A DNA stretch of 64,000 nt, taken from contig CACRXP010000189.1 in NCBI GenBank assembly GCA_902702965.1, positions 728,800-792,799 on the forward strand, written 5' to 3'. Position numbers and translations under genes: made by a program. The number at the start of each line of letters is the position of its first letter. Position 1 is the stretch's first letter. Positions 1 through 12,867 of this stretch are shown in pieces. Origin of the DNA: Spirometra erinaceieuropaei. Taxonomy: Eukaryota > Platyhelminthes > Cestoda > Diphyllobothriidea > Diphyllobothriidae. The notes under the pieces were generated by a model. It was given only the letters and a program-made list of their open reading frames with translations, was not told the origin of the DNA and did not search any database.

Positions 1-905
1 AAAAACTACGTGATTTCGTACCAAATGGGTGTTAAGAATCATATTTATGTTCATGTTTTCTGTAAAATGTGTTCGAATTCATAATGCCATCGAAAATCAA
101 TATGAAAAATGCGCACTAAATAAGTAGTCACCGTTACTGAGCATGGTTTTTACAGGCCGCAAAAAAAGTATTCAAACATTAACATCCTGGTTGCATGATA
201 TTCAGTACTGACATTCGACCTACGTAATCTTTCTTAATAGAAAAAGTACTTAAGAATGAAGACTAACATATCCCAAGATTCCGTTGTCGGACTAACCGCC
301 CCTACTAGGTATAATCCCTAATTTGTGGTCTTAGTCTCAAGCACAGTTGATGCCGAACTAAAGATTACTATTCTACATAACTACAGATTTGACAGAATAG
401 TAAGATGCGGGTTATAATTTTAACCCAGTTTGAATTCTCGCTACATGAGTAACGTCAGTTTGTGGAGAAGAAGGGGATGTGATCTGGAACCAAAATTTCA
501 TCCATCTGACTTGAATTTCCAACATACGAGACAATGATAAATAAAGGTGATAAAGGCAAAAACAGCTGATCGTCATAATAGTTAAGATCACCGGCGATTA
601 ATGTGGGATTGGTAGTTATTAGTAGGTATGACAACTACATCTGAGAGTTCTTGCATCAGCTGCGCGTCTGTCATCATTGTTTGTGACTGTCTCTGATTAG
701 GGGTTTGAGTGAGAATTCGAAATGTCAGGCGAATAAACGTCTTTTTCCAAGAATCGCATCGCTTTCCTATCAGTGGTCTATTGGAGTTCACCTTTTCGTT
801 TTTTTTACCAGCAGGCAGACTTTAATTTGCTGATAGAAGCGAACAGGATTCGAGTGAGAATCCGAACCGTCAGGCAAATAAATTTTTTGTTCCAGTAATC
901 GCATC
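1..905. other. AT-rich flank with repeat relics
   Basis: No gene is recognisable here. Bases about 85-175 match the inner arm of the 1-kb foldback elements (shared words such as ccatcgaaaatcaa and aagtagtcac). Bases 683-750 and 834-917 are relics of the PLE terminal repeat described at 23.8 kb. The rest is AT-rich with no coding bias that I can see. Confidence 0.5.
683..750 (+). repeat. PLE terminal-repeat relic with decayed hammerhead motif
   Basis: The order matches the better copies: CTGATTAG in place of CTGATGA, a GAGTGA loop, then GAAATGTCAGGC and an AATAAA-like tail. The core and the GAAAC box both carry substitutions, so self-cleavage is unlikely. A second relic at 834-917 keeps the GGATTC/GAATCC stem and GTCAGGCAAATAAA but has GAACC for GAAAC and no CTGATGA. 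Confidence 0.5.
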
Positions 906-1205
906 TTCATCTTCTAAACGTTAATTTATATTGACCCAACTGTAAAAAACTCGGCGCCTCGGAGGGATTCGAACCCACGACAGTACGAGGAAGGCTTTAG
1001 TTCAGCCAACGCTTTAACCACCTAAGCTACGAGGCCCCGCCGGACGACGCGAGTTTAATCACATTTGGGTCAAGTTACCCGCCCAACCTACTGCAATGTC
1101 TGGAATCCACCAAATTTGGTACAGTTAGTTGACTGCCCAAGCAGGATTTCCTAAGTAATACATCCAGTATCCACTAGATGACTACCATGCTCAACGTGAT
1201 TCATC
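906..1205 (-). repeat. tRNA-derived SINE, family A
   Basis: On the minus strand a tRNA-like head shows a pol III A-box-like TAGCTTAGGTGGTTAAAGCG and a B-box GGTTCGAATCC. It is bracketed by GGGGCCTCGTAGC and CCGAGGCGCCGAG, followed by a GTTGGGTCAATAT tail. The region upstream of the head (ACTTGACCCAAATGTGATTAAA) is also conserved between copies. Other copies lie at 6.2, 10.4-10.8, 49.0, 49.4 and 58.0 kb. I call it a SINE rather than a tRNA gene because head, body and tail recur together as one unit. Confidence 0.75.
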
Positions 1206-4200
1206 TATGAGAGACAAACTTTAGTCAAGAATGTGTATCCCTACAAGCATATCATGCCGACGCAAAAAAGCGTTCTATGCCGTTAGTGTGTGCGTAACAC
1301 GGGACAGTGACTGAAAAGGTTGCATAAATTTGCTTGACCTCAGTCTGAAGACATTATATGGCATCGGTACGGAGAAGGGCCCCACTTAACTGACGGAGAC
1401 TGTGGACCTCGTCATATAGGCTTTTATCTTGGTTGCCACTCACAGGCCTTTGCGGACATTACACTGCCAATAACAGTCACTTGCAATGACTTCAAACCAT
1501 CACTCAAACCCCTTTATTTTTTGAAATTTACCTTTTGTTTATTTTTAATTACCGCGCTCATTTCCATTGTCGTAGGAAAGCGTGCGATGAATCTTTTAGG
1601 GGAAATCCAAACAATTTCTGTGTTTTCCTGCATTTCGTCAGCTTACGTTCTGGTGTGCTGCTTCACCCGTAAAACCGCCCTTATAAATAAATCAAGTATG
1701 ACACGATCCACAGTCTACTGACAGTAAAGTGGGGTCCTTCTCTAGACCGTTGCCCATTATAGTTCCGTTGCTGGTAGTTGGCTGGGTATCAGCGTACTCT
1801 CTAGTGCCGTGGCCAAGACAGATTGCGCAAACAGAAGCGACGATTCAGGGTTAAATGGACGCTGTTTTTACCCAACATCACAAACTGATCCCCCAAGTTT
1901 TTAAAGGTTTAAAGGACGATGCGGCAAACGTTGTGATTTATGACCGCGGTTACTTACTCCAGGGAGCAATTGCGATGAAAGTAACTGGCGATATTTATTT
2001 GCGCGTGCCAGAGAAAGAGATAAAAAGGCCTTGAGGTGGCTGTTGCGTGGGAGGATTAAGGACTGACGGCGTGCTGAATATTATTCCCGTGTGACATGTT
2101 TTCACCGTAAAGTAAACTCGCTTGCTTAGATAACTTCCCTCCCGCTCTGGCTCCCTCGTCATGCGCACACTTTCTATGTTATACTTACCTATCATGTTTC
2201 ATCTCTCTAGGCCTATCTTTGAACACGTTCGTTAAAATACCATAAAATTGACGGGATAGTGGAAAACGACGTGGTTCTGCGGAGGGGAACCGAGTTGTAC
2301 TCGGGAATTTTCCAAAATTATGGGCGTGTAAACGAGCGGAGAACAAGTAGTGTATGCAGCAGGCAAAATCAAACCTAACCCTTATCCCCACCTTCACCCT
2401 TTGCCTGATTTTTAATCTTAAAAGCTTGCTTTAAGAGTGAAATTGATTATTTTTTAAATCTAGCTAGAACCGTTACTCTACTACCACTCGCCTACTTTAA
2501 GTAAATAGACATATATGCTACAGAAGCAAAAAACCCGATCGTAACGATAACCGTAACTCCCTTATGTCGTCTGCAGTGCATAGCAACCGGCAACACAGAA
2601 CAGGGCGAATACACCACAAACTACGCTAATTTTCACTGACAGTCTTCAAAAAGGCCTCCAGTTGACTTGCCTCGTTCATGAGCGTAGACAGGGAGCCTTG
2701 CAAGATTAACGTTAGGATCCCACCTACGAGTTTTATGCTTTTACGATCCCGGTGCAAATTTCACAAGTTCCAGCCTCGTTGCAACTCGCGTAAACGCCAT
2801 CTTTATGTCAGCTACGGTGTTGAAGTACTTACTATCTCGCCCGTTAATAGAGTTAGGCTGAGGACACTAAACTTACAGGATTGGTGGTAATACGGGTTTC
2901 TTGGGCGGAGCGAGCAAATTATTCAAAAAACACCTCTCTAATTAAAAAAATATATATATCGAGAATTATAACACCACACAGTTCCTGCAAACATCAACCA
3001 AAAAACGATAATTTAAGAACCACGCAAAATAGGTTCAAGTGATGAAATACTAGGCCATATCCACAGACGTAAATCATGAAATGTATTGTTTACGATCTGG
3101 CCGGTGAAGTAAGCAGCGCCTCGCAAGTGTACGTGAAAAGAGTGCTCGGTCAAGCAAACGCCTGCATTAATAAGCTAATACTATTCTTCGACTACACTGG
3201 GCGATGCACATTTCCAAAGAGAACGCGTGTGAATGAAGGTGAATAAGGTTGCGTGCAACTGTTTGTATTTGGACTCCACGAAACCTGGATTATGAGGGGT
3301 AATGTTGCTACTGAATAGTTGATAGTAGCCCAGTTAACTGGAGGTCTACACAACCAGGGGGAACAAGGGCTACTACCGCTGTCTATGCTCTGATATAGCC
3401 TTTTAATGAGTGCATGTGACACTGGAACATCGGCGAGATGGGGCCATAATATCTAGCCTTCAAACACCGCGGGGGAACGTTGTCTGATCCTCCAGAAAAT
3501 ATAATGAGTTGATTGACGCGGATTTAGCCTGAAAAATTCACTGAGCATCGAATACTTGTTAATCGTCTATTGCTACGCACAAAATCCACACATTTCTGCC
3601 GTAAGATGTTATTTGAAAACTAGCGCAGTCAATCATCTGCGAGATTCCTGATCCTGACGACAAAGCAAGCCAGTTGTACGAAAAACTCGCTGACATTTGA
3701 CAATCCCCAGGACGCCCGCGGGGAAAAAGCCCCTAAAATCTAGCCTGACTGGAGCGTTTGCTTCGTAGCCTGTCAGTCGAAATAAGGTATTGAGATAGAG
3801 GTACTGTCTGACAGGTTGCTAAAATGTACCACTGGCAAATACCCGAATGTCTCAAGCTTCCAATATCTAAAGCAGTCGGAACCCTGGTAAATATTTGTAA
3901 GCAACCGGTTTCGTGCTGACTACTTTCTTACGAATCTAACCGATTTGAAAGGCTAATCAAAAAAGGCAGAATGTATACCACTTTCTTATTCATATTTATT
4001 GACATCATAAACCCACTTAAACAACCTTTCAAGTAGAAAAAACATTTAGGGAGTCTGGTTCCCATTATCGATCCAAAACATTTTGATAGAGAGGACTGTT
4101 GTAATTGTAATAATAGGTAGCGCGTTTCTAAATATGTTTGACAGACATAAACATTGGGAAACGTCCGTTTTGTGTACATATAATAATATGGTCTAAGGTA

Positions 4201-5634
4201 TTTTTCAACCCTGAATTCATTATTTTTTATTTCAAAATACCGGAAGTCGCCTATATACCACGTAAACTGGAATGAATGAGTTCAAGGAAAGATCCGAGAA
4301 AGAGGCGAGCGACGAAACAAGACTTCTCCTCGTTCGACGTTTTGGAATTCGCAGTAGAGACAATAGCTGCCATGCGAACATATACCGAATAACATTAAAA
4401 GCGTCCGTGTACATCGCGGACGGTCGTATTTTGTGCGATAGTGACCTAACAGACCAGTAGTATCCATCCAGCTCCTATCCCATATGACTAATCGCCCTGA
4501 CCAAGTACTTTTAATAGGAGAGGAGAAGACTATTGTGCTTGTTGATGGCTGTGGTCCGATAAAACTCGGCCAAATCGGGCCGCAATTCATGTGAGGATTC
4601 CGGTCTTGGCCAACGTGAAGGCGCAGCTGGGTCTCGTCAAATGGACTGTGACTGGAAGTTTGGCGTCATTCCCTCATTATTACTACTGCGTGTTCGACCA
4701 TCAGCGTACTGATTATGATATGCATGTTTTGGTAAACAGTCTCACGCTGAGGCAATAAAACTTGGTATGTTATAGCTGTCCTTGATAATACTGCTACGTC
4801 GTAGTTAAAAACGCAGATTTCCAACACCTCTTAAGTGATCCTAATTCTTGGACACTGCGACCGATTCATGAAGCCTTCGTTACGCATGATGTTCACCGGA
4901 ACGGAATTACTAGGAGCGAAGTATTTTCAGGCAGCAAATCCAGATTCTGATGCGCAAGCAGTTCCAACGGGTGAAGCCGAGCGCGGATGGATAGGAGCGG
5001 AAGGGGCATACACGTCATATTTGGACAGGGCGATTAGCGAGGTCCAGCACTGTCTTGCAAAGTGAGCCTAACAGTGACTTGAGCTTAAACTAGTTCATTG
5101 TGCAGCAGACGGGTTTGAGTAAAATGGATCACGAAATAAACCAGCTACTTAGATTCAGTCAGTAGCCAATGACAAGAAAAGTCAAGACGCCCAAAGTGGG
5201 CGTGGACGCAGCAGTTGGCATGGCTTAACAGGCCGGCTATGCGTGCCACATACACGACACAGTGGGTGTCGTAGAGTTAGAGCCTCCGGCTTTGATGCGC
5301 CACATGGATGACGGACTCAACACAGCCCGATAAACGCGTCATGTGAGTCAAACTGATCAAAGTCTTGGTCGAACGCATTTGCAGTGCAGCCCGGTTAGGG
5401 AGGGGGGAAGGTGGAGGGAAACATTCTAAAAGCAATCGATTTGGAGGGACGCCTGCAACTCGCATTTCATGCCATGAATCGGTCAATCTCTTACAGCTCC
5501 ATATGCCCCTAACTGCATTTTCGTCTGCCGCCCAGGTACTCCAAAAATCTCTCAGACAGTGTACAAACCAGGCCATGGAGAAAACGGAGTTCAATAAGTC
5601 AGAGTCTAAATATTGGTAAAGCAAGAGGACTTAC
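1206..5634. other. 3' intron or flank of the ELAPOR-like gene, no recognised gene
   Basis: This stretch is downstream (minus strand) of the exon with the transmembrane helix, so it should hold the cytoplasmic-tail exon or the last intron. I looked on the minus strand for an acceptor followed by a phase-2 continuation of the tail and found none I could defend. The short open frames look random. No known repeat was recognised. Confidence 0.4.
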
Positions 5635-5784
5635 TTCTTGTTGCGTTGATGACAGTAAAAGATGATGAGAATCAAGAAGACGACAACAGCGACGACGAGC
5701 CCGATGGCAATCTTGCCCTTGGTTGACAGCAGTGGACAGGCTTCGGTGAATTTTCGCTCGGCGCCGTCATCAAACCGGCATCCA
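5635..5784 (-). CDS. ELAPOR1/2-like: ELAPOR-like exon with transmembrane helix
   Basis: The acceptor is ..TTTCTTTCGCAG and the donor is AAGAA|GTAAGT; phase is 2 in and 2 out over 150 bp. The peptide starts GCRFDDGAERKFTEACPLL and runs into the helix IAIGLVVAVVVFLILIIFY, then the basic stop-transfer stretch CHQRNKK. This matches the juxtamembrane and transmembrane part of ELAPOR1 in position and in the Cys before the helix. The membrane orientation (lumen first, cytosol after) follows from the family. The next exon, the cytoplasmic tail, was not found. Confidence 0.85.
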
Positions 5785-5891
5785 CTGCGAAAGAAAAAGA
5801 CAACACAATAATCGGCTTTTCTAATTTTTCGAGGTGGCGGCTAGCTCAAAACCAGGTTCACAAGTCCACAGAAGGAATGTGCAGTCTCCTT

Positions 5892-5928
5892 GGGGGGGGG
5901 GTATTTAACCTCCCGTCTCCCCCCCCCC
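5892..5928. repeat. G10 / C10 inverted homopolymer tracts
   Basis: A run of ten G (5892-5901) and a run of ten C (5919-5928) are separated by 17 bases, so either strand could form a GC hairpin. They lie in the intron just upstream of the transmembrane exon. Confidence 0.9.
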
Positions 5929-6179
5929 ACCTGCATGTCATGGGAGATTTTGTCAGCAGAAAGTACAAAAGAAGCCATGACAGAAAAAGCCAACCTCCTC
6001 GGGGATTTCAATCCTTCCATCCTTAAGGGCGCTCTGACATCCGCAGTGACGCGATTCCCAAGTGCCAATCAGGTTGCCTTTAGTGCATAAAGGCTGTTTG
6101 GCGCGCGTCTACAGTAGGTGAGCTAACTCATTAAACACAATGACGAACAATGAGGTGGTCATTTTGGTACATCTAAAAC

Positions 6180-6315
6180 GCAGTGCGATATATTTATTCA
6201 TTTTGATCCAACTATAAAAAACCGCGACCTCGGTAGGATTGGGGCCCATGGAAGCAAGGGGAAGTCTTGGGTACAGCTAGCGTTGTAGCCACCTGAGCAA
6301 TGAGGTTCTGAAAAA
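6180..6315 (-). repeat. Decayed SINE family A copy
   Basis: The head is still visible in plus-strand order: aactataaaaaaccgcgacctcggtaggatt, then a degraded tRNA-like part ending ccacctgagcaatgaggttc. The B box is damaged (gattggggccc). It lies in an intron of the ELAPOR-like gene. Confidence 0.5.
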
Positions 6316-6519
6316 TGTTCTTTTTATGCAGAATATGTTTGTGAGAAATTTTATCCGACAAAATATTTACAATTTTCAGCTCAACTGAATGCTAACTTAT
6401 ATCCGAATAATTTTTTGTACTAATACCTACCCAAGAGCACGCGTGCGCATAGTTGTGTGAGGGAACTAAGCTAAATTGGAAACTTCCATCAAACTAAATA
6501 CATTCCACTTGAACGTGCA

Positions 6520-7498
6520 GGTTATTTGGTCAGCTCATAACTCATAATGTGTCAACCAAAATTCCCATATGTGTTTTCCTTTCGAAAAGTTTAATTAAGT
6601 AGGGTTGTAAAGCTAACCATCGTGTAGCATAATGCCATAATAATTCTGTTACCTCAAAATGCCGGCTTTCGAACGAACTTCTTTCCGTCTGCATGTAAAA
6701 ACTATACTCTGTAGAAATGGTTACTTAAATAACATGCCTTTTTCCATTGATTTTCGATGCACTTAAATATTCAAATAACTTTCATGGCAAACACGCATAA
6801 AAACACTCACTATCTTGCTCATTCGGTAGAAAATAACGTCTTATTCCAATTTTATACGCCAAGGAATGGTATAACTCGAATTCAACAAGATTCTAATTGT
6901 GAGATTTTTTAATACCGTGAGATGGCTGTTCATAAAACGTTATGTCCCAGAATCTACCAATGTGGATTGTAAATTTAACAATATGGCTGAAATCCACCCC
7001 ATATGACATCCTCTTAATAGCGCAGAGAAATGTAAGGATTTCCATACGAGGGAAATATACGGCTTGTAGTTTGCAAACCCTGAATGGGAGCGTAACGGCA
7101 GGTCGGGTTCTAAATTATTTGGAATCGGAAAGTTTTTGCAAACCGAATTATGTCCTTCCCTACAGTATAAAATTGGAAGAAGACGTCATTTTCTACAGAA
7201 TGTGCAAGAGAATGAAGTTTTTATGCATGTGCGCCATGAAATTTAATTGAATTTCTAAGCGCGCAGAAAATTAGTAAGAAAAATGAATGCTACTTACGTA
7301 GTCATTTTTCACATATCATAGTTTTTGCATGCAGCCGGAAAGAAGTTCGTTCGAAAGCCGGCATTTTGAGGTAACGGAATTATTATAGCATTACGCTGCA
7401 TAACGATTACTTTCACAACTCTACTTAATTAATCCTTTCGAAATGAAAACGTATTTCGGAATTTCGGTTGAAATTTCATGAGTTAGACTACCTATTGT
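6520..7498. mobile_element. Foldback (MITE-like) element, copy 1
   Basis: Both ends carry inverted copies of the family terminus (CAGTAGGTGGGCTAACTC..), although the left end is eroded. The arms share words such as gcataatgccataataattc and gaattattatagcattacgc, and ccggctttcgaacgaactt and aagttcgttcgaaagccgg. The roughly 102-codon frame at 6942-7250 lies in the centre and shows no transposase motif, so the element looks non-autonomous. It sits in an intron. Confidence 0.75.
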
Positions 7499-8639
7499 AA
7501 GTCAAATGAGACAGGACCTGAAGATGCAGATTATTGATACGCAACAGGCATGTTGCTTAATTTAAAACATTCCACTTTGTTCATCTGTGTTTTTTATACC
7601 CAAAAAGCCTTAGTTATACCCACAGGCAATCATTTGTTTTAACGAGGAAACATTTTCCATGCATTTTCGAATATTCCATAATAAACCGTGAAAAGGCTCA
7701 CCTAAAAGCGTCCGACTTAACTTTTGATCCCTTGATAAGATATATTTTGCGCCGACTAGTTTCAGCTAATACATATTTTTAAACTGGCACAGCATCAACA
7801 ATTTAAGCGATATTTTAGTACTTATATGGTCAGTCAATTGAGCATTTAAAATCGAAGAGGATTCTGTTTTCAAGAGCTTCCCTTTTAAAAGAAACTGTGG
7901 TTTAGGCCCACAAAAGTCGAACGAGGCCGAGATCGTCCATTCCCCCCTTCACGATCAAGACCGTGAGGTCCAGGAGATTGTAAGTCTCGCAAACGCAGAG
8001 CGAGCGAACACGCTGTCTCGCCTATGGACACCCACACTTGCAAGGACATTCTGAGAAACATAATTCACGAAGACTTGCGGTGGTTGCGTATCTCAAGGAA
8101 CGTTAGTTAAAGATCTGAACTATGATCCCAGCTAATAGTTATTATCTTGCAGAATAATCCAAATATATGTCAGTCACGCCAGAATATCGGCATTTCGATG
8201 AGCGTCTTGCTGAGACGATACACAAATTACACTCACTAAAAATTACCAGTACACAAATTTTCGATACCATGAGGAACTAAAACATGCGTTGAATTATCAT
8301 TTCTTGTACTAATTCTACAGCAAATTACACTTTTTCTCAAATGCTGCACTCGCAGATGATGTAGCTTTTGGTTTCGAAAAAAAAACAATTACATGATGAA
8401 AAATTTGCAGATCATGACATGCATGGCCTAATGTTGTTTGTGTAATGTTGTTTGTATACAGCGTTTAAGGTTTTCAAAATACTGATGAACACTTTCCAAT
8501 CGCCGTGTGCCACTAAGGAGACAATACAAGACAGTCATAGAATTCCGCAATGCATAAAACCCATATTGTATGCTTTATAAGGAGCATTAATAAACACCCA
8601 GATTGAACGCTATTTAAAGAGACATTTCGCAGTCTTACA

Positions 8640-8995
8640 AAATCTCATGGACTCAAACCTTTTTAAAACTGACATGTGTCCGTTTTCAAGAAAAACTTTA
8701 AACAAGACGTAATTTGCTAAAATTTTAGTCATGTAAAGATGTTTTTGTGCACACCTTGTAAAACAACATATCCGGTTTTATAAGGACATCGAAAACCAAA
8801 GGAAAAACCTACTACATAAATAGAATTCCTTTATCGAGTGAGCGGCTTGCCGGCAGCTGGAAAGAAGCGCATTTAAAAAGAAACATCCTCGCATGACTGA
8901 AATGTCGAGGCATCCTGCTGCCAGATAATTTCAATCCTATTTAACTGATTCTTTATAATTCAAAACAGATTTTCGAATTTCGGTCAAAACGTTGC
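8640..8995. mobile_element. Partial foldback element
   Basis: One arm resembles copy 1: ggacatcgaaaaccaaagga, a cagctggaaagaag segment, catcctgctgcc, and the outer end cgaatttcggtcaaaac. The partner arm and terminus are not clear, so this is a truncated copy next to the 9275-9547 exon. Confidence 0.55.
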
Positions 8996-9274
8996 CCTAT
9001 ACGTCAAACGCTGTAAGCCTTTCCGGATCACGCTGGCCAGCACGTCCCAGAAAGATTGAGTACCAGATGAGGACGGCGTCTCTCCTCTCATTTGGCGACC
9101 TTGAGAGTCGAAATCTCGTCGACCTTGAAGTCTAGATGGCGAGAGCGGGGTAGGCATGTTTGCCTTCCTGCGACTTGTGCGCACCCTGACGGAATGTGCA
9201 TGGATCTACTAAATTACAAAAGCGACCAACAAGATGACGGGGTGGGGCGTGGGGGTAAGGGAGTGAGGACGTAC

Positions 9275-9547
9275 TCAGCAACGAAGAGGTTGACCTCACG
9301 TTGGCCGCCATCGCAGCTGCCTTCCAGCCTCATGAGGTCCTCCTTCCGGCAGATGGGGCAAGCGTAGTTGGAAAGCACCATAAAGTGGTAATTGCAGCCG
9401 TCACAGGTGCCGTCCACACACAAGGGCGGCACTTCAACGGACAAGCCGTCGGTCTTCTCCGCTTTGGAGAACAGTCGATCATAGTCCACTGGGGGACAGC
9501 GCAGAGTGACAATGGTGGACATACCGTTAGGGCAACCACTGACAGAC
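9275..9547 (-). CDS. ELAPOR1/2-like: ELAPOR-like exon with the CxDGTCDGC motif
   Basis: The acceptor is GCACAAATCTAG; the donor chosen is GCTGA|GTACGT, giving 273 bp with phase 2 at both ends. The peptide opens SVSGCPNGMSTIVTLRCPP, as the family does after its FFYRSND block. It then carries the signature CVDGTCDGCNYHF and a second cysteine pair, YACPICRKEDL, before GSCDGGQREVNLFVA. The cysteine spacing follows human ELAPOR1. The donor is not a perfect consensus but keeps frame with the transmembrane exon. This is the strongest single exon in the window for the family call. Confidence 0.9.
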
Positions 9548-9854
9548 CTAGATTTGTGCAAAGAATTCAAAAGAGGCGGCTTTTATGAGCAAAGAAATGT
9601 GATCCCGGGGTTTGTGTTCTTTGTGGTGCAATGAATGAAATGGTTCACCGGAACAGATTTGCGGCTCTGCCAAGCATCTGTCAAAGGACCGAGGCAGCGA
9701 AAGGGGAAAAATCGATTAACTCAAAACGGAGTGACTCGGGAAGTCATTTGACTTTTTTTATTTTGTGCATTTAACGCTTCGACTTTGCGAACCGACCAGG
9801 TGCTCCCAAATGTCAACAGCATGATAAATCTGCGCTCGGTGAAATGTAGTTATG

Positions 9855-10125
9855 TAGCCCGACCTGATGGGCACAGTTCTCTTGGGGTTGGGACTAGGGC
9901 TAGAGGTCATGGTAAGGAGTCAAGGTTAGGAGTTTGGGAAGAGGTTTGTGTTAGGGGTCAGGGTTAGGATTTAGAGATATGAGTTAGTACTATAGGTTAG
10001 GCTTAGGGAGTAGGACAACTTTTTCCCAACCGCTCAAAGTAAAACCGCGCATTCCCAATAGCTTTTCTTTTGCATACGTTTACTCGACCTCGTCGATAGT
10101 GCGTTCCCCGGCCCCAACTGTTAAA
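9855..10125 (+). repeat. Dispersed repeat E with telomere-like core
   Basis: The left flank tgtagcccgacctgatgggc leads into degenerate TTAGGG-type sequence (ggttagg, gggttagg and variants, about 9885-10015). The right flank contains gcgcattcccaatagctttt and cgacctcgtcg. Both flanks recur around a telomere-like core at 19511-19755, so the block is part of a mobile or duplicated unit rather than a stray telomere. Confidence 0.75.
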
Positions 10126-10369
10126 ACCTTTATTACTATCGGTCCCTTATAACAGGTGGCTGGGGTTAGTTTACTTCAGGTGTTGCTACATAACCACATC
10201 TGACCATCTGATCTCCCAAAATTGCTTTTTTGCAGACTTGGAAAGAATTTTACAAAAGCAGGATAGGTTGATTCTGCGGCTCGGTAAAATAGAGAATTAA
10301 CAGAGACAAACTGACTTATTGTGAATTTTTTGCAGACATATTCAACTCAGTTGTAAAGACATCTGCATC

Positions 10370-10505
10370 TTCGGTGAGCTTTGAAACCACGGCAGCGAGA
10401 TCAATGCTTGTGTAAGCCAACACTCTACGCAATGCGAAACCAACCGGGAGCCGTGAGTTTAATTACATTTGGATCAAGCTACCAACCCAAAACTATTGCA
10501 ACGTG
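10370..10505 (-). repeat. SINE family A, decayed, left arm of an inverted pair
   Basis: Plus-strand order shows a degraded tRNA-like head (ccaacactctacgcaatgcg) followed by gagtttaattacatttggatcaagctacc, the conserved part upstream of the head. It faces the plus-strand copy at 10630-10800. Confidence 0.5.
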
Positions 10506-10629
10506 CGTTCGAGCCCAACAGGTCACCGGATTACTCAAACCTGCAAAAAACACCCATCGATTATTTAATATGCTGGATTCTAGCTTGGATGCATGGGAAA
10601 TGCTGCTTGTGCAGTCAGCTTGCCGTACG

Positions 10630-10800
10630 TTGTAGTAGTCTGAGCGGGCTAACTTGACCCAAATGTGACTAAACTTGCGACTCCCGGCCGGAGCCTCGTA
10701 GTTCAGTTGGTCAGGGCGTTAAATGAACTAAGGCCTCGCCCTTGCCGTCGTGTGTTCGAATTCAACCGAAGCCGTTGAGACTTTCACAATAAGGTCAAAT
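10630..10800 (+). repeat. SINE family A, right arm of an inverted pair
   Basis: It shows gggctaacttgacccaaatg, then GAGCCTCGTAGTTCAGTTGG (A-box region) and TGTTCGAATTC (B-box region). The tail ends near aataaggtcaaatg. Compared with the copy at 906-1205 it is diverged but in the same order. Confidence 0.65.
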
Positions 10801-11881
10801 GATAAAAAAAATCCTTACCAAGATAAAACCAAAGGTGAGCACAAATTGGGGAGGTGAAGAGCCGTCACATCCCTATACATTCACATTCTCAATAAACAAC
10901 GCCTACTTAAATGAAAGTAGTAGGGAGTCTTGCACTATAAACCTGCCCTGATCGCATAGCATATCCCAATCGACCTACATAGAATCCTTGCAATCTGGGG
11001 GGAGATGGGAAGGAAAGATGTTCCTTCTGTTCTTCACATCAGCATGCTTCAGTTTTCATGTGCGGTTCCCCTCTCGTTGTCGTACATCCCGCGCTGTAAG
11101 CTACAAGATTATCGATCTCAGCCGCACATGAAATTCCAATGAATTCCAACGCAAAACATGCATGCACACACGGGAGGCTCTAAAATTCTTTCCTGCCAGA
11201 TATAAAGACTCGCTTAAATACCATCCCGGTCCGCTAACATTTCTCGGAGTTGACAGGCCATACTCATAATCAAATATTCGATATCACCAATGAGGATGGG
11301 TTTCCAGGACCAGGTCAATGCTCCCTTTGAACGTTGGGCGTCAAACAGCATATATGCTTGCGTTACACTGTGACCAATACTGTCCCAGATGTATTAAAAT
11401 GTGTCCAAATATGTCAAAGAAGCTGACAATGAGAGAGGACGTGTGATAGGCATGACGCTTATCCCTTCAGAATAGAAACCGTTAGGTCTGTCTATATCCT
11501 CTCTCAAGAGCCGTCCACCCCCCATATGGGTGCAATCCATGTCACATTGAAAGACGGAACTTGTGAGCTGCATTGTGGACAAAGCCCCCGTCTAAGCGTG
11601 ATAAGATGGCCCTTAATTCGGCCGTCCAAATAAGTCGACTTTCTGTGGGGGATTTACGACTCCCGTCAACTTCCTTCTTGCTGTATTGTAGAAGTTTCTT
11701 GCAGGAGTGGAACATAAATAGGATGCACACAGCGTACGTCTTTCTCGTTCCAACAACGACAGTGGAAATCGACAACGGTAGTGTATTGTAGCGATTGCCC
11801 CGAAAATAGGCCGAGCGGTAGATGCGCCAACCAACACAGGGGGCTAGATCGGAGTCCGGCTGGCGTTATCGGGAATACGTT
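10801..11881. other. Intron, nothing recognised
   Basis: Non-coding sequence in the ELAPOR-like intron. Several overlapping short frames exist on both strands between 11394 and 11950 without recognisable protein similarity. Confidence 0.4.
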
Positions 11882-12848
11882 CAGTAGGTGGGCTAACTCA
11901 TGAAATGTCAACGGAAATTCCGCAATGCGTTTTCGCTTCGAAAAGATCAATTAAGTAGGGTTGTGAAACTAGCCCGGCTGCAACATAATTCAATATTTTT
12001 TTCACTTACCTCAGGATGCCTGCTTTCAAATGAACTTACGACCGTCTTCATGCAAAAAATGACTACATAAGTAGCATGAATTTTTCGATGCCGCTAAATG
12101 TCAAATTATATTCCAAGGAAAACATGCATGAAAATACGCATTCTTTTGTTCATTCGGCAGATAATTACGTCTTCTTCTAATCTTATACTCGACGTAAGGG
12201 TATAATTCGGTTTTCAAAAGTTTTTCTGATTTCCGAATAATTATGAACCCGCTCCGCCGCCACACTTGCATTCAGAGTTTCGAAGCTACAAGCCGTATAT
12301 TTTCCACGTACGGCAAACCACACATTTCTCTACGGTAATAACAGAGGGCCATATAGAGTTCATAAAATTAAGCAGTGCATTGGATCAATATTATTAACTT
12401 TACAGGCCACGTTGGTAAATGCAGAGACATGACGATTTATAAACGGCCATTTCACGGTATTTAAAAGTCCCGCAATCAGAAACATTTTTAAAACCTAATT
12501 ATGTCCCTTTTTGCGAGCGTAAAATTGGAAGAAGACGTAATTGTTTACCGAATGAGGGAAAGAATGAATATTTTTATGCATGTTTTCCATGAAATATAAT
12601 TGGACATTTAGGGGCATCGAAAATCAAGGAGGAAAATTCAAGCTACTTTAGTAGTCATTTTTTACAGAGCGTACTTTTTGAATGCAGCCGGAAGGGAGTT
12701 CATCGATAGCCAGCATCCTGAGGTAACTGAATTATTATAGAATTATATTGCAAACTAGTTAGTTTACAACCCTACTTATTTAATCTTTTCGAAGTGAAAA
12801 CGCATTTCGGAATTTCGGTTGACATTTCATGACTTAGCCCAGCTGCTG
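11882..12848. mobile_element. Foldback (MITE-like) element, copy 2
   Basis: The left terminus CAGTAGGTGGGCTAACTCAT is mirrored by gacttagcccagctgctg at the right. Arms of roughly 350 bp are inverted copies (for example tgcgttttcgcttcgaaaag against cttttcgaagtgaaaacgca) around a centre of roughly 270 bp. There is no transposase frame. Compared with copies 3 and 4 the flanking dinucleotides (GT and TG) are not clean TA, perhaps through mutation. Confidence 0.8.
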
Positions 12849-12867
12849 TGCGTACATCAAATACCAA

